Positions 8,621-16,616 of a stretch of 40,482 nt of DNA are shown in pieces. How positions within the stretch are numbered: position 1 is the stretch's first letter; every line of letters begins with the position of its first letter. Origin of the DNA: Paracoccus acridae (GTDB lineage Bacteria; Pseudomonadota; Alphaproteobacteria; Rhodobacterales; Rhodobacteraceae). The notes under the pieces were generated by a model. That model ran no database searches, had not been told where the DNA came from, and saw only the letters and a list, made by a program, of their open reading frames with translations. The translations under genes and the position numbers were made by a program. The DNA lies in contig NZ_BMIV01000019.1 of NCBI RefSeq assembly GCF_014642735.1, positions 1 to 40,482 on the forward strand, written 5' to 3'.

Positions 8621-9982
8621 GCGAAAGTTGGTGATGCCCTGAGGGGGCGGCATATCATGGCGGTGTTCAGAACGCCGTCAATTCTCAGCCGAGAAAGGGA
8701 TATGCCACATGCCAGAGACTACCATCACCCAGCTGCCCGATCCATCCGGATTCAGCGCCGATCCCTTCACCGATATTATCCGTGACGGCGCGCGCAAGTT
8801 GATCGAACAGGCAATCCACGCGGAGTTGGCGGTGCTGATGGCCGCCTTTTCCGCCGAGAAGCTGGAGAATGGCACATCACGCCTGGTGCGCCATGGTTAC
8901 CTGCCGGAACGCGAGGTGATGACCGGGATTGGCCCCGTGCCGGTGAAAGTGCCGCGGGTGCGCGATCGCAAGCCCGGTGAGGATAAGATCACCTTCACGC
9001 CCAGCATCCTGCCGCGATACCTGCGCAAGGCGAAATCGGTCGAGGAGCTGCTGCCTTGGCTTTACCTCAAGGGCGTCAGCACGGGGGACTTCAGCGAGGC
9101 GCTCGCGGCACTGCTGGGCCCAAACGCCCAGGGGCTTTCCGCCAAGACGATCACGCGGCTGAAGGCCGACTGGTGGACCGACTATGAAGCCTGGCAAAAG
9201 CGCGACCTGAGCCATCGGCGTTTTCTCTACATCTGGGCCGATGGCGTGTATTTCAAACCGCGCATGGCCGAGGAAAGACAATGCGTTCTGGTGATCGTCG
9301 GGGCCGATGAATATGGCCGCAAGGAGCTTCTGGCGATGATCGACGGCTTCCGCGAAAGCGCTGAGAGCTGGCGTGAGCTCTTGCTCGATCTGAGGTGCCG
9401 GGGCCTGAAGCAGGATCCCAACCTGGCCATCGGCGACGGTGCGCTCGGGTTCTGGACCGCCCTGCGCGAGGTCTTCGCCACCACGCGCGAGCAGCGGTGT
9501 TGGGTCCACAAGACAATGAATGTGCTGAATGCACTGCCAAAGTCGCTGCAGGACAAGGCCAAGAACCATCTGCACGACATCTGGCAGGCCGAAACAAAGG
9601 CCGAGGCCGGCGCCGCCTTCGACTTTTTCGTCGAAACCTACGGAGTCAAATACGACAAGGCCGTTGCCAAGCTGGTCAAGGATCGCGAGGCCTTGCTGAC
9701 CTTTTACGACTACCCGGCCGAACACTGGAAACACATCCGGACATCCAATCCAATTGAAAGCACCTTCGCGACCGTTCGGCACCGCACCAAGCGCACCAAA
9801 GGTTGCCTCAGCCGCAGGACCGGACTGGCCATGGCCTTCAAGCTGATGATGTCGGCGCAGGGGAAATGGCGCAAACTCGACGGCCAGAACCGCCTGCCGG
9901 AGATCATCCAGGGGATTGAGTTCCGCGACGGCCTCCGTCAACTTCAAGCCGCCGCCTGATCAGGCGTCACCAACTTTTGCCC
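8619..9982 (+). mobile_element. Complete IS256-family insertion sequence
   Basis: The element of about 1364 bp carries one transposase gene and has terminal inverted repeats: GAGCGAAAGTTGGTGATGCC at 8619-8638 and, on the opposite strand, GGGCAAAAGTTGGTGACGCC at 9982-9963, matching at 17 of 20 positions. No matching 8-9 bp target-site duplication is visible in the flanks, so the insertion may be old, or one flank may have been deleted or rearranged after insertion. Confidence 0.85.
8709..9959 (+). CDS. IS256-family transposase
   Basis: A full-length 416-residue transposase of the IS256/mutator type, which catalyses cut-and-paste or copy-out transposition through a DDE active site. Recognisable blocks include GYLPEREVMTGIGPVPVKVPRVRDR near residues 60-85, YIWADGVYFKPR with the first Asp near residue 178, a second acidic block AIGDGALGFWTAL, CWVHKTMNVLNALP, and the C-terminal Glu block TSNPIESTFATVRHRTKRTKG. 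The frame is intact and is flanked by inverted repeats, so the enzyme could be active. GAAAGGGA lies before the ATG. Confidence 0.95.
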   Translation: MPETTITQLPDPSGFSADPFTDIIRDGARKLIEQAIHAELAVLMAAFSAEKLENGTSRLVRHGYLPEREVMTGIGPVPVKVPRVRDRKPGEDKITFTPSILPRYLRKAKSVEELLPWLYLKGVSTGDFSEALAALLGPNAQGLSAKTITRLKADWWTDYEAWQKRDLSHRRFLYIWADGVYFKPRMAEERQCVLVIVGADEYGRKELLAMIDGFRESAESWRELLLDLRCRGLKQDPNLAIGDGALGFWTALREVFATTREQRCWVHKTMNVLNALPKSLQDKAKNHLHDIWQAETKAEAGAAFDFFVETYGVKYDKAVAKLVKDREALLTFYDYPAEHWKHIRTSNPIESTFATVRHRTKRTKGCLSRRTGLAMAFKLMMSAQGKWRKLDGQNRLPEIIQGIEFRDGLRQLQAAA

Positions 9983-9985
9983 ATA

Positions 9986-10006
9986 TCTCCCTACTGGCAA
10001 TAATGA
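9986..10006 (+). repeat. Imperfect direct repeat, right copy
   Basis: The partner of the 21-bp repeat at 8600-8620 (18 of 21 identical), located four bases beyond the right inverted repeat of the IS256-type element. It marks the start of the AT-rich segment that carries the next gene. Confidence 0.6.
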
Positions 10007-10168
10007 ATAGCATCCTAATGTCCATTGCATCTGGAGGGCGCAAGACAACAGGAAGAAGATAGTAAAAAATAAATGCTACCTATGCGTGCAAAAAATGCTT
10101 CTTGCAATTAGCAAGGTTGCGTCATTAACATGATAGTATGTTCCATTGGCGATTTGAAAGGGTGGAAT

Positions 10169-11803
10169 ATGTCTAATACTGTTAATGACCTCATGAACTT
10201 ATCGCCTAATGCACAAGAACAGGTCCGTATCGCCTTTGATCCGCGTAGGCCTTTTGGCCCCTCAAGTGCAAACGGTTTCAGAGATTTTCCTCAAGTCGCC
10301 GAATTAGCATTTAGCACCGAGAACCAAATCTGGCGTGAATATTTAAGCCACCCGAGAATGATCGTTGGGCGAAAGGGCTCTGGAAAAACTTCCGTTCTTC
10401 AGCAAACACAAAAGTCAAATTATTACAAGTTGGTTCACAGAATATCTACGTCAGAAATGATAGAAAAATGTGTTGATGAGTTATTCACAAGTCCAACCGA
10501 CACACGAAATGTCTCTGCAGAAATAGCAGGGAAAGTATGGACACAGATGATCAATACTTCTCTTATGACGGAACTTCTAAAGAAAGACAAAAAATATCCA
10601 TTTCACGCTATCGAAAAATACTTTGAAGTTTCTGGACTACTCAGTGACAGAAGAGGAAGGAATTTGTTTGCTTTAATGCGCAACATACCGTCGGGAGACT
10701 CAAGCTCAATATCAGCTACAGTGAGCCTGATTGTATCAACAATTTTGCATCTCAGAGGCGAAACAGGTCTTGAATACGAAAATGCTGTAGTAGAAATGGA
10801 TGAGTATCTCTGCAGCAGGAAGGCAAAATGCGTTGTCATATTAGATTCAATAGAAGAGTATCCCTTGCATGATCATCAGTTTAGCGCCGTTTTGAAAGGC
10901 CTTCTTAGATGCACGGGTGCCTATGGAAGTAGTCAGCGAGATATCCGCATAGGTATACCAGCGGAACTATATTATGATCTCCGTAGCAAATCATCGAACA
11001 TTTCAAAGGATTTTGAGAAGGCAATAGTTCTACACTGGTCGCCAATGGAACTTCTTAGAATAATAGCTTGGAGGTATCTTGTTTATTTGTCGGCTAATGA
11101 CAGAAATCGTCTTCATTATTTTTCCAATGCTGACCTTAGCGATCGCGCGGATGTTCACCGCATCCTAACTGATATTATTCCAGTAGATATTATGAATCGC
11201 TCGGGAGATCGAGAGGTTAGTGTTGCCTACATACTAAGGCATACACAACTTCTTCCCAGGCAGATAATAAAGATCTTCAACGAGACATTCTCAACCTCCA
11301 GACCTAACGCTCCACAGACAGCCGCTGCTATTGCTGATAGAATTACTGGTGCGGTTCGTATGTTAGAGTCTCAATTTTGCGAGGAAGTATGCGGAGCATA
11401 CAAAATAAAATACCCGTTTATTTCGGATCTCTGCAAAAATTGCATTCCTTCCCTCCCTCGGTTCTTCGATGAAAAAATTCTTGAAAATATATATCGAAGA
11501 AAGGGAAAGAAAACTATGCAGGAATTTTCCCATATAGGAGATGTCAGCTTCAGCCAATTCAAAGAAGCGCTGTTTGAGATCGGAGCAATAGGAAGAGTAA
11601 GATCAAAAACTGAAATGTATGCAGATGCTGACTTCGAATATGCTATTCCAGGCCGATTATATGCTTCAGATTCGGATGAACTCTGCCTTCATCCGTCCTT
11701 TTCTGGGACATATGAGTCGAGCACAAACCGCAGATCAGAATTTTTTGTTTATCCCCATCTCCACTTGTATGAAGGTGCCCTTGAAAGAGCCTTGAGGTTA
11801 TAG
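10169..11803 (+). CDS. AT-rich P-loop ATPase, possibly Sll1717-like, of unknown role
   Basis: A 544-residue predicted P-loop ATPase. Walker A is GRKGSGKTS at residues 67-75 and a Walker B-like strand CVVILDSIEEY lies at 221-231. The N-terminal layout, where a short leader is followed by MIVGRKGSGKTS, resembles the 'P-loop ATPase, Sll1717 family' proteins, which are scattered near mobile elements. The remainder is helical-looking with no known effector domain. The start at 10169 is preferred over ATG 10130 because AAAGGGTGG precedes it. Base composition is clearly AT-rich against the GC-rich genes to the right, with many A/T-ending codons, so recent horizontal transfer is likely. There is no partner gene in the same orientation. 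A defence role is plausible from context but not shown. Confidence 0.75.
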   Translation: MSNTVNDLMNLSPNAQEQVRIAFDPRRPFGPSSANGFRDFPQVAELAFSTENQIWREYLSHPRMIVGRKGSGKTSVLQQTQKSNYYKLVHRISTSEMIEKCVDELFTSPTDTRNVSAEIAGKVWTQMINTSLMTELLKKDKKYPFHAIEKYFEVSGLLSDRRGRNLFALMRNIPSGDSSSISATVSLIVSTILHLRGETGLEYENAVVEMDEYLCSRKAKCVVILDSIEEYPLHDHQFSAVLKGLLRCTGAYGSSQRDIRIGIPAELYYDLRSKSSNISKDFEKAIVLHWSPMELLRIIAWRYLVYLSANDRNRLHYFSNADLSDRADVHRILTDIIPVDIMNRSGDREVSVAYILRHTQLLPRQIIKIFNETFSTSRPNAPQTAAAIADRITGAVRMLESQFCEEVCGAYKIKYPFISDLCKNCIPSLPRFFDEKILENIYRRKGKKTMQEFSHIGDVSFSQFKEALFEIGAIGRVRSKTEMYADADFEYAIPGRLYASDSDELCLHPSFSGTYESSTNRRSEFFVYPHLHLYEGALERALRL

Positions 11804-12061
11804 GGCCTGAACCTCTGAACGTCACTTGTGCCGTTAATCGCGAATGCCAAGCTAGGTTCTGCTTAATGGTGGAAATTCGCGCACCGCCGATCTTCAAGGC
11901 TGAGGGCAGGTCCAGTAAGAAAAGTCGTCAAGAGAAGCTATAAACTTCCTTAGTTTTCTTTACCGAGTAAATTTACTGAAAACAGGCAGGTTCTGCAACG
12001 AACACGGTGGTCGGTCGCCGGGGGCAAAATAATCTCCGTTTTCTTTACTTCTGTTTTTGCT
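11804..12061. other. Junction of AT-rich island and metal block
   Basis: No gene is supported. The left part contains a 57-bp repeat (11826-11882). The right part is AT-rich with T-runs around 11940-12060 and is the downstream flank of the merR gene. Confidence 0.5.
11826..11882. repeat. 57-bp repeat, copy A
   Basis: The segment from TTGTGCCGTTAATCG to TTCGCGC aligns without gaps with 19666-19722 at 44 of 57 positions. It contains an imperfect dyad (CCGTTAA...TTAATGG). The copies delimit a segment of about 7.8 kb containing the metal-handling block and the first two-component genes. It may be the end of a family of insertion sequences or a dispersed intergenic repeat. Confidence 0.65.
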
Positions 12062-12487
12062 TCAGACTTCCCCATGATGCGTATGCAGGCAGCATTCATG
12101 GTTGCTGAGAGCTTCGATGACCTTGCAGTCCGAGATCGTGCCCTGGGCGCACTGTGTCAGCATGCGCTCCAGTTCCTGCTGCAAGCTTTGAAGGCGCATG
12201 ATGCGGTCCTTGATCGAAACAAGCTGGCGGGTGGCGATCACGTCGGCAGCCGCGCAGGACATGTCGGGCCGGTCTGACAGACTGAGCAGTTCCCGGATGT
12301 CGTCGAGCGAGAAGCCGAGGTCACGGGAATGGCGGATGAAGGCGAGCCGCTCCTGAGCCATCACGCCGTAAAGCCTCTGGTTGCCCGCGCTGCGTTCCGC
12401 CTCGGGCAAGAGCCCAATCTCTTCATAGTAGCGGATGGTGGGCACCTTGACGCCGGTGGCCGCGCTCAACTTTCCGATGCTCAGCAT
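12062..12487 (-). CDS. MerR-family divalent metal sensor (CadR/PbrR/ZntR type)
   Basis: A 141-residue MerR-family activator. The N-terminal winged helix reads IGKLSAATGVKVPTIRYYEEIGLLP at residues 4-28, followed by a dimerisation helix and a metal loop. Cys78, Cys113 and Cys121 match the Cys triad that sets Cd/Pb/Zn sensors apart from Cu(I) sensors such as CueR, which have Ser at the first position. The tail is also rich in Cys and His (C132, C133, H135, H137, H138), as in CadR-type proteins. The gene is divergent from the P-type ATPase; its start lies 11 bases from the -35 box of that gene's promoter, so it probably autoregulates. Predicted to bind DNA constitutively and twist the 19-bp spacer when metal is bound. 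Confidence 0.9.
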   Translation of the reverse strand: MLSIGKLSAATGVKVPTIRYYEEIGLLPEAERSAGNQRLYGVMAQERLAFIRHSRDLGFSLDDIRELLSLSDRPDMSCAAADVIATRQLVSIKDRIMRLQSLQQELERMLTQCAQGTISDCKVIEALSNHECCLHTHHGEV

Positions 12488-12497
12488 GAGAAACCTC

Positions 12498-12528
12498 TTG
12501 AACCTCTAGTTGCTAGAGATCCTATCTT
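12498..12528 (+). promoter_or_regulatory. MerR-type promoter/operator before the P-type ATPase
   Basis: The -35 box TTGAAC (12498-12503) and -10 box TATCTT (12523-12528) are separated by 19 bp, the overlong spacer typical of MerR-activated promoters. The spacer holds the dyad CTCTAG-TTG-CTAGAG at 12504-12518. A second copy of this arrangement lies at 15498-15528. Confidence 0.85.
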
Positions 12529-12568
12529 CCCGACTCGATGAAGCAAAGACTACGAGCGGGAACCGAAA

Positions 12569-14821
12569 ATGGCGGCTGAAACAGCAGAGCGGCGGGAGTG
12601 GACCGTGACAGGCATGGACTGTGCGGCCTGCACGACAAAGGTGACGCGCGCAGTGGAGCGGCTGCCGGGTGTCAGCGATGTCAGGGTTGCAATGATGGCG
12701 GAACGGCTGTCGCTGAACCTGGCACCGGGCACGACAGAGCCAGAGATCATCGAAGGTACTATTCGCAAGCTGGGCTTCGGGATTGCACCCAAGGGGCAGC
12801 AGGCGCCGCGCAAGAAGGCATTCGTGTTACTGGATACAATGCCAGCTTCTCCGCATAATACCGTAGAGCGCGCGGAGGTGAGCGAAGCTGCTGCGCCCAT
12901 GCAGCACGAACAGGGTCACACAGGCGCTCTCACCGTCGAGCGGGACAGATCCTGGCATCAGACTGGAAAGGGACGGCTCGTCATCCTGACCGGCACCCTG
13001 CTGGTCGTCGCCTGGCTTGTCGAGCTGCTGACATCGGCCGAGACAGGCTATTGGGCCTTTGTCGCTGCCTGTTTGATCGGCGTTGCTCCAGTGGCAAAGC
13101 GCGCCTTCGAGGCCCTGCGCATGGGTCAACCCTTCACCATCGAAGGGCTGATGACCATTGCTGCTACCGGTGCCTTGATCATCGGCGCCGAGGAAGAGGC
13201 CGCCCTGGTCGTCGTCCTGTTTGCCGTGGGCGAGGTTCTTGAAGGCGTTGCTGCCGGAAAAGCGCGCCAGGGCATCCGGGCCTTGGCCAATCTTGTGCCA
13301 AAGACCGCATTGCTCGAAGTCGGTGGACAGACACGGAGGGTCATGGCCGACAGGTTGCAGATCGGGCAGGTCGTCCTCGTTCGTCCCGGCGACCGCATTC
13401 CCGCGGATGGCGACATCATCGAGGGCACGAGCGGTGTCGATGAAAGCCCGGTGACGGGCGAAAGCATGCCAGCGACCCGGAGCGTGGGTGGCGGGGTCTT
13501 TGCCGGCTCCATCAACACCGAAGCCGCGCTGCGCGTTCGTGTCACCCGGGAGCCAAGCGACAACACCATTGCGCGCATCATCCGCTTGGTGGAAGAGGCC
13601 GAGGAGGCCCGTGCGCCCACAGAGCGGTTCATCGACCGTTTCTCGCGGATCTACATGCCTGCTGTCATCGCGCTCTCCGCACTGGTGATCGTGGTGCCGC
13701 CGCTCGCCTTCGGCCAGGACTGGAACACCTGGATCTATCGTGGTTTGGCGCTGCTGCTGATCGGCTGCCCTTGTGCATTGGTGATCTCGGTCCCGGCCTC
13801 CATCGCCTCGGCGCTGTCCTCGGGAGCGAAGCGTGGGCTTCTGATGAAGGGTGGCGCCGTGATCGAGGCAGCGGCAAAGATCACGCATGTCGCTTTCGAC
13901 AAGACTGGCACCTTGACGCGCGGCAAGCCGGTCGTGACCGATCTGATCCCTGCCTCTGGCGTGAGCGAAGCCGCGCTTCTGGGTGTTGCGGCCGGTGTGG
14001 AAACCGGCTCAAGCCATTCTCTTGCGCAGGCAATCCTGAGCCGGGCCAAGGCTGCCGGGGTGGCGATCCCGGCTACGCGTGATGCGCGCGTCTTGGCAGG
14101 ACAGGGCGTTGAAGCTGTTGTAGGCGAGACAAAGGCGTGGGTCTCCTCGCCCTCCCACGCGGTGAACATCGGCGGGATTAATGAGGCGGCCATCCCTCGC
14201 GCCACTGCGTTGGAAGAGGAAGGCAAGACCGTTGTCGCCGTGTTCCGGTCGGGGCAGCCCCTTGGGCTGATCGCCATGCGGGATGAGCCGCGCGATGATG
14301 CGGCCTGGGCTGTCCGCCAGTTGAACGCCCTTGGGGTCACGGCCACGATGCTGACCGGCGACAATCCCCGCACCGCAACCGCCATTGCCGGACAGCTTGG
14401 GCTCGATTTCCGCGCCGGGATGATGCCGGAGGACAAGCTGGCTGCCATCCGCTACCTGAACTGCCTGGGCAGCGTCATGATGATCGGCGACGGCATCAAC
14501 GACGCTCCTGCCCTGAAGGAGGCACAGGTGGGCGTGGCCATGGGGTCGGGCACCGATGTGGCACTGGAAACGGCTGACGGAGCCATCCTCCGGGACCGCG
14601 TGACCGATGCTCCGGCCCTGATCCGGCTGGCGCGCGCGACGATGGGCAACATCCGGCAGAATGTGACCCTGGCGCTTGGGCTGAAGGCCGTGTTCCTCGT
14701 CACCTCGATCCTGGGCATCACCGGCCTCTGGATCGCCATTCTCGCCGATACCGGGGCGACGGTTCTGGTCACGCTCAATGCCTTGCGCCTGCTGGGCTTC
14801 GATCCCACGAAAGAGGCCTGA
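12569..14821 (+). CDS. zntA: P1B-2-type Zn/Cd/Pb-translocating P-type ATPase
   Basis: A 750-residue heavy-metal efflux ATPase that exports divalent metal across the inner membrane. It has an N-terminal HMA domain with GMDCAAC (Cys18 and Cys21), the transmembrane CPC motif at residues 400-402 (IGCPCALVIS), the phosphorylation site DKTGTLT with Asp444, the hinge motif GDGINDAP at about 640-647, and Asp727 in the last membrane helix (ADTGATVLVTLNALRLL), a residue diagnostic of the Zn/Cd/Pb subgroup. A loop of roughly 45 residues between the HMA domain and the first helix contains His but is not strongly metal-rich. It is transcribed from the MerR-type promoter at 12498-12528, with the sensor gene divergent. 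The name cadA would be equally justified. Confidence 0.95.
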   Translation: MAAETAERREWTVTGMDCAACTTKVTRAVERLPGVSDVRVAMMAERLSLNLAPGTTEPEIIEGTIRKLGFGIAPKGQQAPRKKAFVLLDTMPASPHNTVERAEVSEAAAPMQHEQGHTGALTVERDRSWHQTGKGRLVILTGTLLVVAWLVELLTSAETGYWAFVAACLIGVAPVAKRAFEALRMGQPFTIEGLMTIAATGALIIGAEEEAALVVVLFAVGEVLEGVAAGKARQGIRALANLVPKTALLEVGGQTRRVMADRLQIGQVVLVRPGDRIPADGDIIEGTSGVDESPVTGESMPATRSVGGGVFAGSINTEAALRVRVTREPSDNTIARIIRLVEEAEEARAPTERFIDRFSRIYMPAVIALSALVIVVPPLAFGQDWNTWIYRGLALLLIGCPCALVISVPASIASALSSGAKRGLLMKGGAVIEAAAKITHVAFDKTGTLTRGKPVVTDLIPASGVSEAALLGVAAGVETGSSHSLAQAILSRAKAAGVAIPATRDARVLAGQGVEAVVGETKAWVSSPSHAVNIGGINEAAIPRATALEEEGKTVVAVFRSGQPLGLIAMRDEPRDDAAWAVRQLNALGVTATMLTGDNPRTATAIAGQLGLDFRAGMMPEDKLAAIRYLNCLGSVMMIGDGINDAPALKEAQVGVAMGSGTDVALETADGAILRDRVTDAPALIRLARATMGNIRQNVTLALGLKAVFLVTSILGITGLWIAILADTGATVLVTLNALRLLGFDPTKEA

Positions 14822-14822
14822 G

Positions 14823-15446
14823 ATGCTCGGAGAGAAAGGCTGGATCGCTCTCGGCGTCGTGGTGCTGTATTTGACGTTTTTTGCTTGGGGCACGGTCGAG
14901 GCTGCGCGCGTCGCAGGACGGCCGGTCTGGCTGTTCGGGCAGGCGCATGGGACCGAGCGGTGGGCCGCAATGGGCTTTCGCCTGGCTTTTGCCTTGGCGC
15001 TTCTCGGGCCGTTGGTGTGGCTGGTCTTTCCGAATCTGCACAAGCTGGACCCATTCTGGACAGAGGGTTTCTTCCATGGAAAAGGTATCGTGGGTGTGCT
15101 TCTCGCCGTGGCAGGAGCAATGCTGGCCTTTGCGGCGCAGATGCCCATGGGAGCGTCCTGGCGGGTTGGCGTCCTGAAGGGGGAAAGCGGAGCCTTGGTC
15201 ACAGGCGGTCTTTTCCGCCTCAGCCGCAACCCAACCTTTGTGGGGCAAGGGCTGCTGCTAACGGGTATGGCATTGGCGGTCCTGTCCTTGCCGACGCTTC
15301 TGGCGGTTTTCCTCTTTGCCTTCTCAGCCTCGGTTCAAATCCGGGCAGAAGAGGGCGTCCTGCTTTCTGATCACGGGTCGGAATATCGCAGATGGAGCGC
15401 ACAGGTGCCCCGCTGGATCGGAATACAGTCCTTTCGTCATCTGTAA
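14823..15446 (+). CDS. Integral membrane methyltransferase of the ICMT/PEMT type
   Basis: A 207-residue membrane protein with about five hydrophobic segments and the C-terminal signature of the isoprenylcysteine carboxyl methyltransferase/phospholipid methyltransferase superfamily: LSRNPTFVGQGLLLTGMAL near residues 134-152, then IRAEEGVLLSDHGSEYRRWSAQVPRW near the end. The start is the ATG at 14823, one base after the stop of the P-type ATPase, so the two are co-transcribed and probably translationally coupled. Members of this family are often found beside heavy-metal efflux ATPases, but the methyl acceptor is unknown in that setting. S-adenosylmethionine is the expected donor. Confidence 0.8.
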   Translation: MLGEKGWIALGVVVLYLTFFAWGTVEAARVAGRPVWLFGQAHGTERWAAMGFRLAFALALLGPLVWLVFPNLHKLDPFWTEGFFHGKGIVGVLLAVAGAMLAFAAQMPMGASWRVGVLKGESGALVTGGLFRLSRNPTFVGQGLLLTGMALAVLSLPTLLAVFLFAFSASVQIRAEEGVLLSDHGSEYRRWSAQVPRWIGIQSFRHL

Positions 15447-15497
15447 TGGCGACAGAAGACAAAGATCTGACAAAGCCGTGAAATCTCGCAAAGCCGC

Positions 15498-15528
15498 TTG
15501 AACCTCATGTGGCTAGAGGTGCTACGGG
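15498..15528 (+). promoter_or_regulatory. Second MerR-type promoter/operator, before the SCO operon
   Basis: TTGAAC (15498-15503) and TACGGG (15523-15528) are separated by 19 bp, and the spacer contains CTCATG-TGG-CTAGAG at 15504-15518. Boxes, spacing and most of the dyad repeat those at 12498-12528, so the same MerR protein probably controls both. The poor -10 box and long spacer suggest a promoter that needs the activator. Confidence 0.8.
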
Positions 15529-15553
15529 GCGATCGCGAAGATGGAATATCACG

Positions 15554-16135
15554 ATGCTGAAGACAATCAGAATTGCCCTCTGGATCGCCGTCGCAGCGTC
15601 CCTGGTCGGCGTTGCCACGCTGCTCTGGCACAAGGACCGGCAGGAGCAAGCGGCTGCTTTTCGACCGGAGTTTTCCTTGCCCGATGAAGCGGGGACTATC
15701 CGCACGACCGAGGAGTTCAAGGGCAAGCATGTTCTTGTCTTCTTCGGCTTCACCAACTGCCCGGACATCTGCCCAACCACCATGTCAGAAGTGGCGCAAA
15801 TCATGGATGATCTGGGACCGCAGGCTGACGATGTGCAGCCGATTTTCATTTCGGTCGATCCGGCCCGTGATCGCGAAAGTGGCTTGAACGAATATCTGGC
15901 AGCTTTCCATCCTGCCATCCTCGGGCTTGCCGGAGATGAAGCCCAGACCCGAGCTGCCGTAGAGAGCTTCAAGGTCTTTGCCGATCCGGAAAAGACGGCA
16001 TCCGCACCCGGGGGCTACACTATGTCGCATAGCTCCAGCCTTTACCTGCTCGGACCGGAGGGCGATTGGTTGCGCCAGTTTGAATATGGAACATCCGCTG
16101 ACGACATTACCGCTGACCTCAAAGAACGCCTGTAA
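15554..16135 (+). CDS. SCO1/SenC-family copper chaperone (first copy)
   Basis: A 193-residue thioredoxin-fold protein anchored by an N-terminal membrane helix (about residues 7-25). The copper-binding motif is intact: CPDIC with Cys69 and Cys73, and the distal His159 in TMSHSS. SCO proteins deliver copper to, or reduce the cysteines of, the CuA or CuB site of cytochrome oxidases in the periplasm. The ATG at 15554 is chosen because the preceding in-frame codons lie within the promoter. It is the first gene of a four-gene operon behind the second MerR-type promoter and is followed immediately by the PCuAC gene. Confidence 0.92.
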   Translation: MLKTIRIALWIAVAASLVGVATLLWHKDRQEQAAAFRPEFSLPDEAGTIRTTEEFKGKHVLVFFGFTNCPDICPTTMSEVAQIMDDLGPQADDVQPIFISVDPARDRESGLNEYLAAFHPAILGLAGDEAQTRAAVESFKVFADPEKTASAPGGYTMSHSSSLYLLGPEGDWLRQFEYGTSADDITADLKERL

Positions 16136-16136
16136 C

Positions 16137-16616
16137 ATGATGAAACAGATCATCGCCGGCCTGGGCCTCGCCGCATTGCTGCCCGCCCTTGCGCTTGCGG
16201 AATGCGCCGAGGTGTCCCAAGGCGACCTTTCGATCCGTGCGGCTTGGTCCCGCGCCACCATTGGAACCGCGCGGCCTGCTGTGTTCTATGTCACCATCCA
16301 GAACAACGGCAGCACGGATGACCGCCTGACCGGGATCGAAACCTCCGTGGCAGGCATGCCCATGCTTCATGAGACAGTCATGACGGATGGCGTTGCCAGC
16401 ATGCCGCATGCGACTGCCATCGACATTCCCGCAGGAGAAACCGTCAGCCTGGCACCGGGCGGCTTTCACGGCATGCTCATGGACCTCGAAGAGGAGTTGA
16501 AAGAAGGGGAAAGCTTCCCCGTGGCGTTGCAGTTCGAGAAGGCGGGTGAGGTTTCGATCGACACTGAGGTCTTGCCGATCCGGGCACGGGAGGCGGCATG
16601 CGGCGCCACACCCTGA
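16137..16616 (+). CDS. PCuAC-family periplasmic copper chaperone
   Basis: A 159-residue protein with a signal peptide ending near residue 21 (ALALA). It carries the exact H-x10-M-x21-H-x-M copper motif of the PCuA(C) family: His78, Met89, His111 and Met113. These proteins bind Cu(I) in the periplasm and, with SCO partners, load cytochrome oxidase. Start codons at 16137 and 16140 are both in frame, one base after the stop of the first SCO gene. The 3' end overlaps the next SCO gene by 19 bp, indicating coupled translation. The mature protein retains Cys23 and Cys155, not part of the classic motif. Confidence 0.93.
   Translation: MMKQIIAGLGLAALLPALALAECAEVSQGDLSIRAAWSRATIGTARPAVFYVTIQNNGSTDDRLTGIETSVAGMPMLHETVMTDGVASMPHATAIDIPAGETVSLAPGGFHGMLMDLEEELKEGESFPVALQFEKAGEVSIDTEVLPIRAREAACGATP

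Noticed and set aside
8877..9947. A 356-codon minus-strand frame across the IS256-type transposase
   Set aside because: It is antisense to a gene with intact transposase motifs and has no recognisable domain.
12827..15229. Long minus-strand frames (353 codons at 12827-13888, 406 codons at 14009-15229) across the P-type ATPase and methyltransferase genes
   Set aside because: They are antisense shadows with biased composition; the plus strand carries all diagnostic motifs.
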